Positions 15,690 to 24,735 of a stretch of DNA of 64,000 nt are shown piece after piece. The stretch comes from Pseudomonas izuensis (GTDB lineage: Bacteria > Pseudomonadota > Gammaproteobacteria > Pseudomonadales > Pseudomonadaceae): NCBI RefSeq assembly GCF_009861505.1, contig NZ_WTFT01000008.1, forward strand, positions 55,552-119,551, given 5' to 3'. The notes under the pieces are model-generated. The model did not search any database. It was not told the origin of the DNA and worked only from the letters and a program-made list of their open reading frames with translations. How positions within the stretch are numbered: the stretch's first letter is position 1; every line of letters starts with the position of its first letter. The translations under genes and the position numbers were made by a program.

Positions 15690-17042
15690 TTAAACGAACA
15701 ACGACAACAACAGAATAAAGCCCAACCCCACCACCGACAGAATGGTCTCCATCGCCGTCCAGGTCTTGAACGTCTCTGCCACGGTCATGTTGAAGTACTG
15801 CTTGACCAGCCAGAAACCGGCATCGTTAACGTGCGACAGGATCAACGAACCGGCACCGGTCGCCAGCACCAGCAGCTCACGGTTAACCCCCGGAATCATC
15901 CCCACCACCGGCACCACGATGCCTGCGCCCGTAATGGTCGCCACCGTCGCCGAACCGGTGGCGATACGGATCACCGCCGCCACCAACCAGGCCAGCAGGA
16001 TTGGCGAAATTTGCGCGGCGACAGCCATATGACCGATCACATCACCCACGCCGCTGGTTACCAGCATCTGCTTGAAGCCACCACCGGCACCGATGATCAG
16101 GATGATCGCGGCGGTCGGTGCAAGGCTGGCGTCCAGCCATTTGAGGATCTGTTGCGAGCCGATGCCCTGCTTGTAGCCGAAGGTGTACAGCGACAGCAGC
16201 AACGCGATCAGCAGTGCCGAAATCGGGTGACCGATCAGGTCCATGAAGGTGCGGAAGAAATTACCGTCCGGCAGCACCACATCGGCGAAAGTCTTGAGCA
16301 GCATCAGGAACACCGGCGACAGCACGGTGACCAGGGTGATGCCGAAGCTCGGCAGATCGGCTGAATCCGTCTCGCGCGCCAGTTGATCCACCAGTTCCTG
16401 GTTCGGATGACCGGGGATGTGCTTGGCGATGAACGTACCGTAAATCGGACCGGCAATGATCGCCGTCGGCAGCGCCACGATCAGGCCGTAGAGAATGGTC
16501 TTGCCGATGTCGGCACCGAACACGCCGATGGCCAACAGCGGACCTGGGTGCGGTGGCACCAGGCCGTGAACGGCGGACAGGCCGGCCAGCAGCGGGATAC
16601 CGATCTTGATGATCGACACGCCGGTGCGGCGGGCGACGATGAACACCAGCGGGATCAGCAGCACGAAGCCGATTTCGAAGAACAACGGAATGCCCACCAG
16701 GAACGCGGCGAACATCATCGCCCACTGCACCTTATCCTTGCCGAAGGCGCGGATCAGGGTCTGGGCGATCTGATCAGCCCCACCCGATTCGGCCATCATT
16801 TTGCCGAGCATGGTGCCCAACGCGAGGATGATCCCGACAAACCCGAGCACGCCACCGAAGCCGTCCTGGAATGCCTTGATGATGGTGCCGATCGGCATGC
16901 CGGAGGTCAGCCCGAGGAAGGCGGCGGCGATGATCAGGGCAATAAAGGGGTGAAACTTGAACTTGGTGATCAGGACGATAAGCCCGATCACCGTCACCAC
17001 TGCATCGAGCAGCAGGAACGTCTCGTGGGACATGCCAAACAT
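15690..17042 (-). CDS. gntT: Gluconate permease, GntP family
   Basis: A 450-residue inner-membrane H+ symporter with about twelve to fourteen hydrophobic segments. The GntP family shows in FKFHPFIALIIAAAFLGLTS, GGADQIAQTLI and VPPHPGPLLAIGVFGADIGK. It imports gluconate, which in Pseudomonas is formed periplasmically from glucose. It is followed upstream by gluconokinase on the same strand, an uptake-plus-phosphorylation pair. The leader contains an AACAACAACAA run just before the ribosome site (17059-17069), suggesting Hfq/Crc control, and a GntR-like box lies at 17102-17115. Confidence 0.94.
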   Translation of the reverse strand: MFGMSHETFLLLDAVVTVIGLIVLITKFKFHPFIALIIAAAFLGLTSGMPIGTIIKAFQDGFGGVLGFVGIILALGTMLGKMMAESGGADQIAQTLIRAFGKDKVQWAMMFAAFLVGIPLFFEIGFVLLIPLVFIVARRTGVSIIKIGIPLLAGLSAVHGLVPPHPGPLLAIGVFGADIGKTILYGLIVALPTAIIAGPIYGTFIAKHIPGHPNQELVDQLARETDSADLPSFGITLVTVLSPVFLMLLKTFADVVLPDGNFFRTFMDLIGHPISALLIALLLSLYTFGYKQGIGSQQILKWLDASLAPTAAIILIIGAGGGFKQMLVTSGVGDVIGHMAVAAQISPILLAWLVAAVIRIATGSATVATITGAGIVVPVVGMIPGVNRELLVLATGAGSLILSHVNDAGFWLVKQYFNMTVAETFKTWTAMETILSVVGLGFILLLSLFV

Positions 17043-17058
17043 TAGGGGTGTCTCCTGG

Positions 17059-17069
17059 TTGTTGTTGTT
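17059..17069 (-). promoter_or_regulatory. AAnAAnAA (Hfq/Crc-type) motif in gntT leader
   Basis: The minus strand reads AACAACAACAA eight bases before the AGGAG ribosome site of gntT. Such A-rich triplet repeats are the Hfq/Crc catabolite-repression targets in Pseudomonas. Confidence 0.6.
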
Positions 17070-17101
17070 ATTAAAGCGGGTAATTCGAAGGCCATAAGGA
17101 C

Positions 17102-17115
17102 AGCGCTATCTCTGC
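17102..17115. promoter_or_regulatory. Candidate GntR operator, gntT upstream
   Basis: The minus strand reads GCAGAGATAGCGCT. It matches the remembered GntR consensus AC-N-AAG-N-TAGCGCT with about two differences and shares AGCGCTA with the two boxes upstream of gntK and gntR. Confidence 0.55.
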
Positions 17116-17124
17116 AAGCAAAAT

Positions 17125-17658
17125 TTAACCGGCGCGTTTCAGGCCGTGCTCGAGCCACCAGTGGTGCGCTTGCACGGCCAGCTCATCGACGCTGTGGGTC
17201 GACGCATCGAGGGCCAGGGTCAACGGCTCGCCGATGGGGGATTCGAGGGTGGCGAACTGGCTGGCGATCAGGGTCGACGGCATGAAGTGGCCAGGCCGAT
17301 GGGAGACACGGTCGGCGGCGACTTCGGGGGTCAGTTCCAGGAACACGAAGCCCAGGCCCGGCAAGGCGCTGCGCAGACGTTCGCGATAAATGTGTTTGAG
17401 GGCCGAGCACGTCAGCACGGGGCGCTGGCCCGTGGCGTCGACACGGCGCAGTTCATCGCACAGGCTGTCGAGCCAGCCGGCACGGTCTTCATCGTTCAGG
17501 GGGATTCCCGCGCTCATCTTTTCGATGTTGGCGGCAGGATGGAAAGTGTCGCCTTCAATGGCAGTGGCGCCGCTGAGTTGGCACAAGGCCTCGCTGACGC
17601 ACGTCTTGCCGCAACCGGCAACGCCCATGATGACCAGGGCGGTGATGGGATGATTCAT
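17125..17658 (-). CDS. gntK: Gluconokinase
   Basis: A 177-residue P-loop kinase that phosphorylates gluconate to 6-phosphogluconate, feeding the Entner-Doudoroff pathway. Walker A is GVAGCGKT near residues 13-20, and EGDTFHPAANIEKMSAGIPL matches the substrate-binding segment of the GntK family. Length is typical. It is divergent from gntR and upstream of gntT on the same strand. Confidence 0.95.
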   Translation of the reverse strand: MNHPITALVIMGVAGCGKTCVSEALCQLSGATAIEGDTFHPAANIEKMSAGIPLNDEDRAGWLDSLCDELRRVDATGQRPVLTCSALKHIYRERLRSALPGLGFVFLELTPEVAADRVSHRPGHFMPSTLIASQFATLESPIGEPLTLALDASTHSVDELAVQAHHWWLEHGLKRAG

Positions 17659-17679
17659 GTAACACCTCAGCGCGCAGAC

Positions 17680-17693
17680 AGCGCTACCTTTGC
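17680..17693. promoter_or_regulatory. Candidate GntR operator, gntK side
   Basis: The minus strand reads GCAAAGGTAGCGCT, one mismatch from AC-N-AAG-N-TAGCGCT (consensus recalled from P. aeruginosa GntR work). It lies 22 bp upstream of the gntK start. Confidence 0.65.
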
Positions 17694-17831
17694 CAGTTAT
17701 GACACTAGACCAAAAGCAGGAGTTGCCGACGCCTTTCTTGTCATTTTATGGGTTGCAGCAGGTTAAGTCTCAACGCCAAAAAGCGAGGATCAGGCGAACC
17801 CCCGCTCACGCATTTGCAGCTGCATCGAGAC

Positions 17832-17845
17832 AGCGCTACCTTAGT
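17832..17845. promoter_or_regulatory. Candidate GntR operator, gntR side
   Basis: The minus strand reads ACTAAGGTAGCGCT, an exact fit to AC-N-AAG-N-TAGCGCT. It lies about 29 bp upstream of the gntR ATG, in a position suited to autorepression. Confidence 0.7.
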
Positions 17846-17873
17846 GCCTTGAATTTTGTTTGGCAAGCCGTCG

Positions 17874-18905
17874 ATGAACTCAACCAAGAACGATAAAAAT
17901 ACGCGCACCACTGGCCGCCCTACCCTCAACGAAGTTGCGCGCCTGGCCGGTGTCAGCCCGATTACCGCGTCCCGCGCCTTGCGCGGCGTCAGCACCGTGG
18001 CCACGGAACTGGTGGAAAAGGTGCAGAACGCGGCGCTTGAACTCAACTACGTGGTCAACTCTGCTGCCCGCGCCCTGGCCTCGGCCCAGAGCCACTCGGT
18101 AGTGGTGTTGGTGCCATCGTTGTCCAACCTGCTGTTCATCGACACCCTGGAAGCCATTCATCAGGTTTTGCGCCCCAAGGGCTTCGAAGTGCTGATCGGC
18201 AACTTCCATTATTCGCGCGACGAAGAAGAAAACCTGCTGCGCAACTACATGGCCTATCAGCCCCGTGGCTTGCTGCTCACCGGTTTCGACCGCACCGAAA
18301 GTTCGCGCCGGATGATCGAGGCGAGCAACATTCCCTGCGTGTACATGATGGAACTGGACAGCGCCGCCGGCCTCAATTGCGTCGGTTTTTCACAACTGTC
18401 TGCCGGCGAAACGGCCGCCGAACATTTGCTGTCCCGCGGCCGCAAACGCCTGGCCTACATCGGCGCGCAACTCGACCAGCGCACATTGTTGCGTGGCGAA
18501 GGTTACCGCCGCGCCCTGCAAAAGGCCGGTCTGTATGACCCGGCTCTGGAAGTGCTGACGCCGCGCCCGTCTTCGGTCGGCCTGGGCGGCGAGTTGTTCC
18601 TGCAGATGATGGCCAGTCATCCCGACGTCGATGCAATCTTCTTCGGCAACGACGACCTGGCCCAGGGGGCATTGCTCGAAGCCATGCGCTGCGGGATCAA
18701 GATCCCCGAGCAGGTGGCGATCCTCGGTTTCAACGACCTGCCTGCCTCGGCCCACATGGTCCCGCGCCTGAGCAGCATCAGCACCCCGCGCGAAGCCATC
18801 GGCCGTCGCGCGGCAGAGCAGATGCTGACGCTGATGGCCGGCAACACCGTGGCCAAGCCGGTGCAGGACATGGGGTTTGAGTTGAAGGTGCGCGAGAGTA
18901 CCTGA
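17874..18905 (+). CDS. gntR: LacI-family repressor GntR of gluconate genes
   Basis: A 343-residue LacI/GalR-type regulator. The N-terminal helix-turn-helix is PTLNEVARLAGVSPITASRA (about residues 15-35) followed by the hinge, then a periplasmic-binding-protein-like ligand domain (SHSVVVLVPSLSNLLF onwards). Position beside gntK and gntT and three matching AGCGCTA boxes identify it as the gluconate repressor, released by gluconate or 6-phosphogluconate. The ATG at 17874 gives the usual short pre-HTH leader; a TTG at 17856 is less likely. Confidence 0.92.
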   Translation: MNSTKNDKNTRTTGRPTLNEVARLAGVSPITASRALRGVSTVATELVEKVQNAALELNYVVNSAARALASAQSHSVVVLVPSLSNLLFIDTLEAIHQVLRPKGFEVLIGNFHYSRDEEENLLRNYMAYQPRGLLLTGFDRTESSRRMIEASNIPCVYMMELDSAAGLNCVGFSQLSAGETAAEHLLSRGRKRLAYIGAQLDQRTLLRGEGYRRALQKAGLYDPALEVLTPRPSSVGLGGELFLQMMASHPDVDAIFFGNDDLAQGALLEAMRCGIKIPEQVAILGFNDLPASAHMVPRLSSISTPREAIGRRAAEQMLTLMAGNTVAKPVQDMGFELKVREST

Positions 18906-18916
18906 CCGCCCGTTTA

Positions 18917-19009
18917 CTGTAGGAGCGGGCTTGCTGGCGAAAGCGGTGTGTCAGGCGCCATGCGTGTCGTTTGATGCGCCGCCTTCGCCAGCAAGCCGGC
19001 TCCTACAGG
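18917..19009. repeat. REP doublet
   Basis: Inverted REP units of the variant GGAGCGGGCTTGCTGGCGAA and complement, between gntR and the convergent small gene. Confidence 0.88.
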
Positions 19010-19016
19010 TCGGCGA

Positions 19017-19265
19017 TCAATCCTGCGGGTCGAGATTATCCAGCGCCCGATTCACCGCCAGCTCGGCCAGCATGACAATCTGTGCAATCGCCAGTGCCGT
19101 GTTGCGATGGCTGCCCTCCAGAAAAGTAGCAAAGTCATTGGTCATGACACTCGCCGAGGCCAGCGATTCGCAGGCATGGGCCAGCAGTGTTTCATTATTG
19201 ATGTCCGGAGCGATCTGGAACATGGGACTGGGATTGCGCGGGGGGTTTGGCGTGGGTTTGAACAT
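19017..19265 (-). CDS. Small Pseudomonas-type DUF6124/DUF3077-like protein
   Basis: An 82-residue protein beginning MFKPTPNPP, the signature start of a Pseudomonas-specific family of small helical proteins of unknown function. The rest is one or two amphipathic helices (AHACESLASASVMTNDFATF, AIAQIVMLAELAVNRALDN). AGGAG is eight bases before the ATG. The family label is from memory of the N-terminal motif. Confidence 0.75.
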   Translation of the reverse strand: MFKPTPNPPRNPSPMFQIAPDINNETLLAHACESLASASVMTNDFATFLEGSHRNTALAIAQIVMLAELAVNRALDNLDPQD

Positions 19266-19677
19266 GGCAATGCTCCTAGAGTGATGGAGCTGCCACAGTT
19301 CGCTGCTAGACGAACATAAGGTGGCAGCCGCGCGTGGGCTAGCAGACCAGGACTCTAGAACCCGGTAGACCCGAAGGTCTTCCCACGCACAGCCGCCATA
19401 ACGTGAACCCATCACGAACGGTGGACGCCATGCGTCTAAAGTGTCCGGGCTGCTAGACCCGATCGCTGATTTTCAGCGACTCGGAACAATAGAACCCGGA
19501 TACCAGACGCACAAGTCGGCGGATTCTGGCTTAGTTGTAGGCAAGGGTGCAAGAAATCGCCGCTTGCGGAAATCCTCTGAAACCCCTTGCCTACAGACCA
19601 TTTTACGTACTTGAAGTCGACCGTTGGCAGGCTCACTATGATTTTCCGACGCCTTGATTCGCTGACGGAGTAGCAAC
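19266..19677. other. 412-bp intergenic region with related repeat blocks
   Basis: No gene is supported. The region contains two related blocks carrying TAGAACCCGG (19357-19366 and 19490-19499), an intervening TAGACCCGATCG and a perfect hairpin TCGCTGA-TTT-TCAGCGA at 19463-19479. It also holds a wider dyad AGGCAAGG ... CCTTGCCT around 19540-19593. The blocks probably form an RNA or promoter structure in front of the small minus-strand gene. Confidence 0.5.
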
Positions 19678-20316
19678 ATGGACCATGCACTGAAAATTCT
19701 TGGCAAAGCCTCGTCGATCAATGTCAGAAAAGTCCTGTGGACCTGCGAGGAACTGGGCCTTTCCTACGAGCGCGAGGATTGGGGCAGCGGATTTGGCTCG
19801 ACCCACAGTCCCGAGTTCCTCAGGTTCAATCCCAACGCCCAGGTGCCGGTGATCATCGATGAGAACGGGGTGCTCTGGGAGTCCAACACCATTTGCCGCT
19901 ACCTGGCTGGCAAGCACCACCATCATCACAATGAGCTGTTGCCTGTCGAGCCGGCCGCCCGCGCCGGGGTGGAGCAGTGGATGGATTGGCAGGCCACCGA
20001 TCTCAATTCGTCCTGGAGCTACGCGTTCATGGCACTGGTGCGCAAAGACCCGGAGTTCCAGGACCCGCATCGCGTGGAAGTCAGCGTGCGTGGCTGGAAC
20101 CAGAAAATGGGCATCCTCGAACATCAACTCGCGACCACCAAGGCGTATGTCGCCGGGGCCCGATTTACCCTGGCCGATATCGTCATCGGCCTGTCCGTCA
20201 ACCGCTGGCTGATGACCCCCATGGAGCGTCCCGACTTCCCTGCCATCGATGACTATTTCAAGCGTCTGGCACCACAAACCGGATTTCTCAAACATTGCTG
20301 CAATGGCTTGCCCTGA
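19678..20316 (+). CDS. Glutathione S-transferase family protein
   Basis: A 212-residue protein with an N-terminal thioredoxin-like domain (ILGKASSINVRKVLWTCEEL, NPNAQVPVIIDENG with the cis-Pro, then ESNTICRYLA) and an all-helical C-terminal domain (FTLADIVIG N-capping motif). The likely catalytic residue is Ser12 or Ser13. Conjugates or reduces electrophiles using glutathione; substrate unknown. The run KHHHHH at about 79-83 is natural and unusual in such a protein. Confidence 0.92.
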   Translation: MDHALKILGKASSINVRKVLWTCEELGLSYEREDWGSGFGSTHSPEFLRFNPNAQVPVIIDENGVLWESNTICRYLAGKHHHHHNELLPVEPAARAGVEQWMDWQATDLNSSWSYAFMALVRKDPEFQDPHRVEVSVRGWNQKMGILEHQLATTKAYVAGARFTLADIVIGLSVNRWLMTPMERPDFPAIDDYFKRLAPQTGFLKHCCNGLP

Positions 20317-20471
20317 ATGCCACGTTTGCCGTTCGTCGGCAAACATCTGCCGATATTGCCCGTCGACATTTGCAAAATTTATCTCAACCAATTGATTTTT
20401 AAGGAGTTAATTTTAAGGCACAGTATTTGCTGAAAACACTGCACCGCCATCACCCACAAGGTCTGCTCATC

Positions 20472-21029
20472 ATGTTGGTCAGTGCAAAATCAACCCTGGT
20501 AACACCACTCCCCAAACGTCCCGGCGAAGACCCGACCACCGAAGCCGCCGCCGGGCTTCAAAGTGCCATGGCCCAGGCGCTGCAAAACAATGTGCAGGCG
20601 CAAACCGCGCAAGCCAGCACGCAGGTCCAGGAATCCGCCACCGGGCAAGCCACGCAACAGGTCAGCGAAGCCACGCGGATCAGCGACAACGTCGATGAGG
20701 CGTTTGCCAAGACCCGCGTGAACCTGCAAGCCGTCAATGCGCCGCTGCCGGATGGGGTCAAGGATCGGATCAAGGATGGCTCGGCCACTTCCGAATTCAA
20801 GGAGTACATGAGCAAGACCCCGGAACAACGCATGCGCGATGCGGTTCTGCAAGAAATGGGGCTGACCCAGGAAGAGGTTGATCAAATGCCGCCGGAGAAG
20901 CAAAAAGCTGTGGGTGAGGAGATTGCCCAGCGCATGGAAGACAAGCGCCAGATTGCAGAGGCTGAGAAAGCCCGGGGCAGCGAAAAAACCGGTGCCCAGG
21001 TGGTGGATAAGTTCCTGGCTTCGCTCTGA
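20472..21029 (+). CDS. Conserved Pseudomonas hypothetical protein, Gln/Ala-rich
   Basis: A 185-residue, soluble, mostly helical protein. The N-terminal half is Gln/Ala/Thr-rich and probably disordered (NNVQAQTAQASTQVQES). The C-terminal half contains a recognisable conserved helix (TPEQRMRDAVLQEMGLTQEE, then QMPPEKQKAVGEEIAQRM). I have seen this C-terminal motif in Pseudomonas proteins of unknown function, sometimes at the end of longer toxin-like or flagellar-hook-like proteins. The ATG at 20472 was preferred over an upstream TTG. Confidence 0.65.
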   Translation: MLVSAKSTLVTPLPKRPGEDPTTEAAAGLQSAMAQALQNNVQAQTAQASTQVQESATGQATQQVSEATRISDNVDEAFAKTRVNLQAVNAPLPDGVKDRIKDGSATSEFKEYMSKTPEQRMRDAVLQEMGLTQEEVDQMPPEKQKAVGEEIAQRMEDKRQIAEAEKARGSEKTGAQVVDKFLASL

Positions 21030-21050
21030 TCGGTGGCTACAACCCCGCAC

Positions 21051-21118
21051 CTGTGGGAGCAAGGCTTGCCCGCGATGGCGATTTCACTGACGCTATCGCG
21101 AGCAAGCTTTGCTCCCAC
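21051..21118. repeat. REP doublet
   Basis: Inverted CTGTGGGAGCAAGGCTTGCC-type units with a short spacer between convergent genes. Confidence 0.9.
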
Positions 21119-21145
21119 AAAAAAAGATCCGGTGACCTAGCAGCG

Positions 21146-22465
21146 TCAGTTCAACTGCAACGTCGAGTTGAACTGGCTGATCGCATCCACCACGTGCCGC
21201 GAGCCCTGCTGAATCTCCAGAATCACCTCCCCCGCCTCGTTCGCCAGTTCCACGCCGAGCCCGGTTCGACTCAGGCTCGACTGCATGCTCGACACTGCGC
21301 TCACCGATAAATCGTGGTTCTTGCGCACCACATCAACGATCTCCACCGTCGCCTGGCTGGTGCGCGCGGCGAGGCTGCGCACTTCATCGGCCACCACCGC
21401 AAATCCGCGTCCATGCTCGCCAGCGCGGGCCGCCTCGATGGCGGCGTTGAGCGCCAGCAGGTTGGTCTGATCGGCGATGCCCCGGATGGTTTGCACAATG
21501 GTGCCGATGATGTCGGACTGCTTGCTCACCGCATCGATGCTCAGCGCCGCTTCGTTCAAGTCTTTGGAGATGTCCTGAATGATCTGCACCGTCTGCTGCA
21601 CCACCTCGGATCCCTTGCGCGCGCAGGCGTCGTTTTGCACCGAGGTGCTGTGGGCCGATTCTGCGGCAGTTTGCAGGGTGGTCATTTGGCTGGTGATATC
21701 GCTGGCGAACTTCACCACCTTGTACAGCCGCCCCTTGGCGTCGAACAGCGGGTTGTAGGACGCCTCCAGGAAAACCGTATGACCGTATTTGTCTTTGCGT
21801 TCGAAACGGTGCGAGTGATATTCGCCGCGATTGAGTGACGCCCAGAATGCCTTGTAGGCCGGCGACTCGGCTTCGGCACGGTGACAGAACAGGCTGTGGT
21901 GCTGCCCGATGACTTCATTGAGCGAGTAATGCATGGTCTTGAGGAAGTTTTCGTTGGCCGTGATCACCTTGCCGTCCGGGGTGAATTCGATCACCGCCAT
22001 GGATCGCCCGATCGCCGCCAGCCTGCTTGCGTTTTCGTGTTCCTTGTTGACCCTGTCGGTGATGTCCGTGGCGACTTTGATCACGCTGCGCACCTGGCGA
22101 TCAGGGCCATACACCGGCATATAACTGGCTTCGAGCCAGATTTCCCTGCCGCTTTTGTTCAGGCGCAAAAAGGTCCCGCTGACCGCTTCGCCACGGGCCA
22201 GATCACGCCACAATTTGGCGTACTCCTCACTGCGGTAAAAGGCTTCTTCGCAAAATATCCGGTGGTGTTTGCCGCGTACCTCGTCGGCGCCGTAACCCAT
22301 GGCGTTGCAAAAGTTTTCGTTGGCATCCAGTACGAAGCCGTCGGGCGTGAACTCAATCATTGCCATTGAACGACTGACTGCAGCCAACTTGGCATTGGCT
22401 TCGGTCAGCGCACAACTGAAGCGTTCGATTTCCAGCAAGTCAGCCTTGTTATGCAGGTTGAACAT
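21146..22465 (-). CDS. Cytoplasmic chemoreceptor with two PAS domains, BdlA-like
   Basis: A 439-residue methyl-accepting protein without transmembrane segments. Two PAS domains are clear, each with the pattern MIEFTPDG ... ANENF ... [12 protein letters not shown] (about 35-150 and 157-272). A short MCP signalling domain follows, containing the hairpin [20 protein letters not shown]. The architecture and motifs match BdlA of P. aeruginosa, which controls biofilm dispersal in response to redox or nutrient change. Orthology is not proven; other double-PAS receptors exist. The gene stands alone. Confidence 0.88.
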   Translation of the reverse strand: MFNLHNKADLLEIERFSCALTEANAKLAAVSRSMAMIEFTPDGFVLDANENFCNAMGYGADEVRGKHHRIFCEEAFYRSEEYAKLWRDLARGEAVSGTFLRLNKSGREIWLEASYMPVYGPDRQVRSVIKVATDITDRVNKEHENASRLAAIGRSMAVIEFTPDGKVITANENFLKTMHYSLNEVIGQHHSLFCHRAEAESPAYKAFWASLNRGEYHSHRFERKDKYGHTVFLEASYNPLFDAKGRLYKVVKFASDITSQMTTLQTAAESAHSTSVQNDACARKGSEVVQQTVQIIQDISKDLNEAALSIDAVSKQSDIIGTIVQTIRGIADQTNLLALNAAIEAARAGEHGRGFAVVADEVRSLAARTSQATVEIVDVVRKNHDLSVSAVSSMQSSLSRTGLGVELANEAGEVILEIQQGSRHVVDAISQFNSTLQLN

Positions 22466-23034
22466 GTTCGTTTCACCCCAAGCGCGGTCTTTTGATTAAT
22501 GAAAGTAACGGTTCTTTCATATCCACCACTACGTTAGCGGGAACAGGTGCGCGCGCTCCCCCCCAAAAGAAGGAGACTTGTCAGGTCATTGTTTGATGTT
22601 GAATCGGAGGGTCCCTATTGCGACGTCCTCATCAAGGCATCCTTTTCTCGATAGCCCGGAGCCGGGCAAGCCCTAACGCGCTCATAAGAAAATTCCATTT
22701 AGCGTTTCGCTCCCTGTCGTTCCGTGTGGGTGCCTTGGCTTGCGCACTCTCGGCGGTCTCAATCCTTGTCATCCGATTGCGGCCGACATATTTAGTTACG
22801 AGTGAGCATAGACAGCGGTCCGGGCTTAGCAAGGCCACTAGTCGGCCACTATTCAGGACAAAATCGGTTCAGCTAGAGGTTTGCCTGGGCAGCGTTAGCC
22901 GTAGATTCGGTGCAAGCCGAAAAATCGCTTCGCGGGCAAGCCCCTTGCTCCCACAGGTACAGCGCAATCCCGTAGGAGCGAGCGGTACGATGGTCCGACT
23001 TGCCCGCGAAGGCTATTGACCAAACATCATTGAA
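22466..23034. other. 569-bp intergenic region, no supported gene
   Basis: A 133-codon plus-strand frame (22618-23019) has no ribosome site, ends within a REP element and is Arg/Ser-rich as expected of chance coding. The left part holds the promoter of the PAS chemoreceptor. The centre (about 22620-22900) looks unlike its neighbours but I recognise nothing in it. Confidence 0.5.
22926..23013. repeat. REP pair with an interrupted right unit
   Basis: The left unit is CGCGGGCAAGCCCCTTGCTC; the right unit begins GTAGGAGCGAG, is interrupted by about 16 bases (CGGTACGATGGTCCGA) and then continues CTTGCCCGCGAAGGC. The insertion has the same form as that at 38101-38200. Confidence 0.75.
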
Positions 23035-24048
23035 TTACAGACTTGCACTCACCTTGCTGGCCACCTCCCCCGGCACCCAACCCTTCCACACCTGCGGCTG
23101 CTCACGCAAAAACGCTTCGGCCACTTCACGGGGCTTCTGCCGTTTTTCGCTCATCTGCCCCAGGGTCTGATTCAACAGATCGATCGGCAAGTCGACCTTT
23201 TCGAAGAACGCCACCAGGTCTGGGTACTGCGCCTTGAACGGCGCGGACACGCCGATTGCCAGGCTGGCCGGCATCGAACGGGTGCCTTTGGGGTTCGGGT
23301 TGTTGGCATCGGCCAGGGTTTTCCAGGCTTCGGCATCGAACGGCGGTTCGTCGAGCTTCACCAGTTTGAAGCGCCCCAACAGCGGCGTCGGCGACCAGTA
23401 GTAGAACAGCACCGGTTTGCCGCGACGAATCGATGAGGCCACTTCGGCATCCAGCGCTGCGCCGGAACCGGTGCGGAAGTTGACGAAGCTTGCCGTCAGG
23501 TCGTAGGCCTTGAGTTTCTGGCTGTTGACGATCTCCGAGGTCCAGCCGGTGGGGCTATTGAGGAAGCGCCCGCGATTCGGGTCTTCGGGGTCGCGGAACA
23601 CGTCCTTGTACTTCGCCAGGTCAGCCACGGACTTCAACTGCGGCGCCAACGGTTTGATGCCGCGCTCCGGGTCACCCTTGATCACGTATTCCGGCACCCA
23701 CCAACCTTCGGTAGCGCCCTTGACCGTGTCGCCCAGGCCAAACACTTTGCCCTCCGCGGCGGCTTTGACCCAGGCCGGACTGCGCCCGGCCCACTCTTCA
23801 CCGATCACTTGAATGTCATTTTTGGCCAGCGCCGCTTCGAGGCTGACGGTGCTGCCCGGCAAGGTATCGGTCGGGTAGCCATAACCTTTTTCGACGATCA
23901 GGCGCAGGATCTCGGTGATGAGGCTACCGCTTTCCCAGGTGATGTCACCGAAGTGGATAGGCGCGGCTTTTTCTGCCGCCGGTGCCTGGTTGGCCATCAG
24001 GCTCAGGGCCAGCAGCGAACTGCCGAGCAGGGTTTTGATCGATCTCAT
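23035..24048 (-). CDS. Glycine betaine/proline-type ABC transporter substrate-binding protein
   Basis: A 337-residue periplasmic protein with a cleavable signal peptide (MRSIKTLLGSSLLALSLMAN...APAA). The OpuAC/ProX-like ligand domain shows in FGDITWESGSLITEILRLIV, IQVIGEEWAGRSPAW and VLFYYWSPTPLLGRF. Such proteins bind quaternary amines through aromatic cages; several Trp and Tyr residues are available. No permease or ATPase gene is adjacent, so it is an orphan binding protein. Its start overlaps the stop of the ECF sigma gene by 4 bp. Confidence 0.9.
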   Translation of the reverse strand: MRSIKTLLGSSLLALSLMANQAPAAEKAAPIHFGDITWESGSLITEILRLIVEKGYGYPTDTLPGSTVSLEAALAKNDIQVIGEEWAGRSPAWVKAAAEGKVFGLGDTVKGATEGWWVPEYVIKGDPERGIKPLAPQLKSVADLAKYKDVFRDPEDPNRGRFLNSPTGWTSEIVNSQKLKAYDLTASFVNFRTGSGAALDAEVASSIRRGKPVLFYYWSPTPLLGRFKLVKLDEPPFDAEAWKTLADANNPNPKGTRSMPASLAIGVSAPFKAQYPDLVAFFEKVDLPIDLLNQTLGQMSEKRQKPREVAEAFLREQPQVWKGWVPGEVASKVSASL

Positions 24049-24590
24049 GCGGACCTCTTGTCAGTAAGGCGGTTCAGGAATTGATTGGCGCTGTGGCGGT
24101 CACACAAGGCCTGGGAGCGGGTCATGTAGACGCTGACCGAACGCAGGGAAATGCCCAGCTCGGCGGCGATTTGCGGGTAGGTCAGGCCGTCGACCCGCGA
24201 CAACAGAAACGTGGCCCTGACCTTGCCCGGCAGGCGCGCCAGCGTACGGTCGAGGCCATGCAGCGCCTGGGTCAGTTGCGCCAGTTCTTCGGGCGAAGGC
24301 ATTGAAGGTTGATCAACCTGTTGCAGTTGATCCAGGTGCCGGCGCTCCAGATCGTGGCGGCGCCACAGTTGATAAATCAATCGACGGGCGATGGTGGTTA
24401 GCAAGGCGCGGGGTTCGCGGATCGATACCGGCTGCGGCGCTTCGAGCAACTGCACGAAGGCTTCGGCGGCGATGTCCTCGACACTGGCGGCGGTGCCCAG
24501 GTAGTGGCGCAATCGAGCGCATAACCAGGGGTAATGGGCGCGGAACAGTCGGCCCACGTCATGGCGATGGGAAAGGTCGGTGCCGGACAT
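24045..24590 (-). CDS. ECF sigma factor, FecI-like
   Basis: A 181-residue extracytoplasmic-function sigma factor. Region 2 is YPWLCARLRHYLGTAASVED to AREPRALLTTIARRLIYQLW, and region 4 is LSRVDGLTYPQIAAELGISL with its helix-turn-helix. It looks FecI-like, but no FecR anti-sigma or TonB receptor gene is adjacent. Instead it overlaps the betaine-binding protein gene (ATGA), so the two are translationally coupled. Its targets are unknown. Confidence 0.88.
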   Translation of the reverse strand: MSGTDLSHRHDVGRLFRAHYPWLCARLRHYLGTAASVEDIAAEAFVQLLEAPQPVSIREPRALLTTIARRLIYQLWRRHDLERRHLDQLQQVDQPSMPSPEELAQLTQALHGLDRTLARLPGKVRATFLLSRVDGLTYPQIAAELGISLRSVSVYMTRSQALCDRHSANQFLNRLTDKRSA

Positions 24591-24735
24591 AGTGGCTCCA
24601 GGGGTTAGGGGTCGCTGAATGTCCGGTCGTCCGGTGACGCGATCCTAGCAAGGAGCCTTATTCATTAATAATATTTAAAATTCATTTTTATATTCACTTT
24701 GGGAATATAAATTTGTGATGTTTGCGAGATTGCTT

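Noticed and set aside
22618..23019. 133-codon plus-strand ORF in the intergenic region
   Set aside because: No ribosome site, ends in a REP element, no domain; treated as non-coding.
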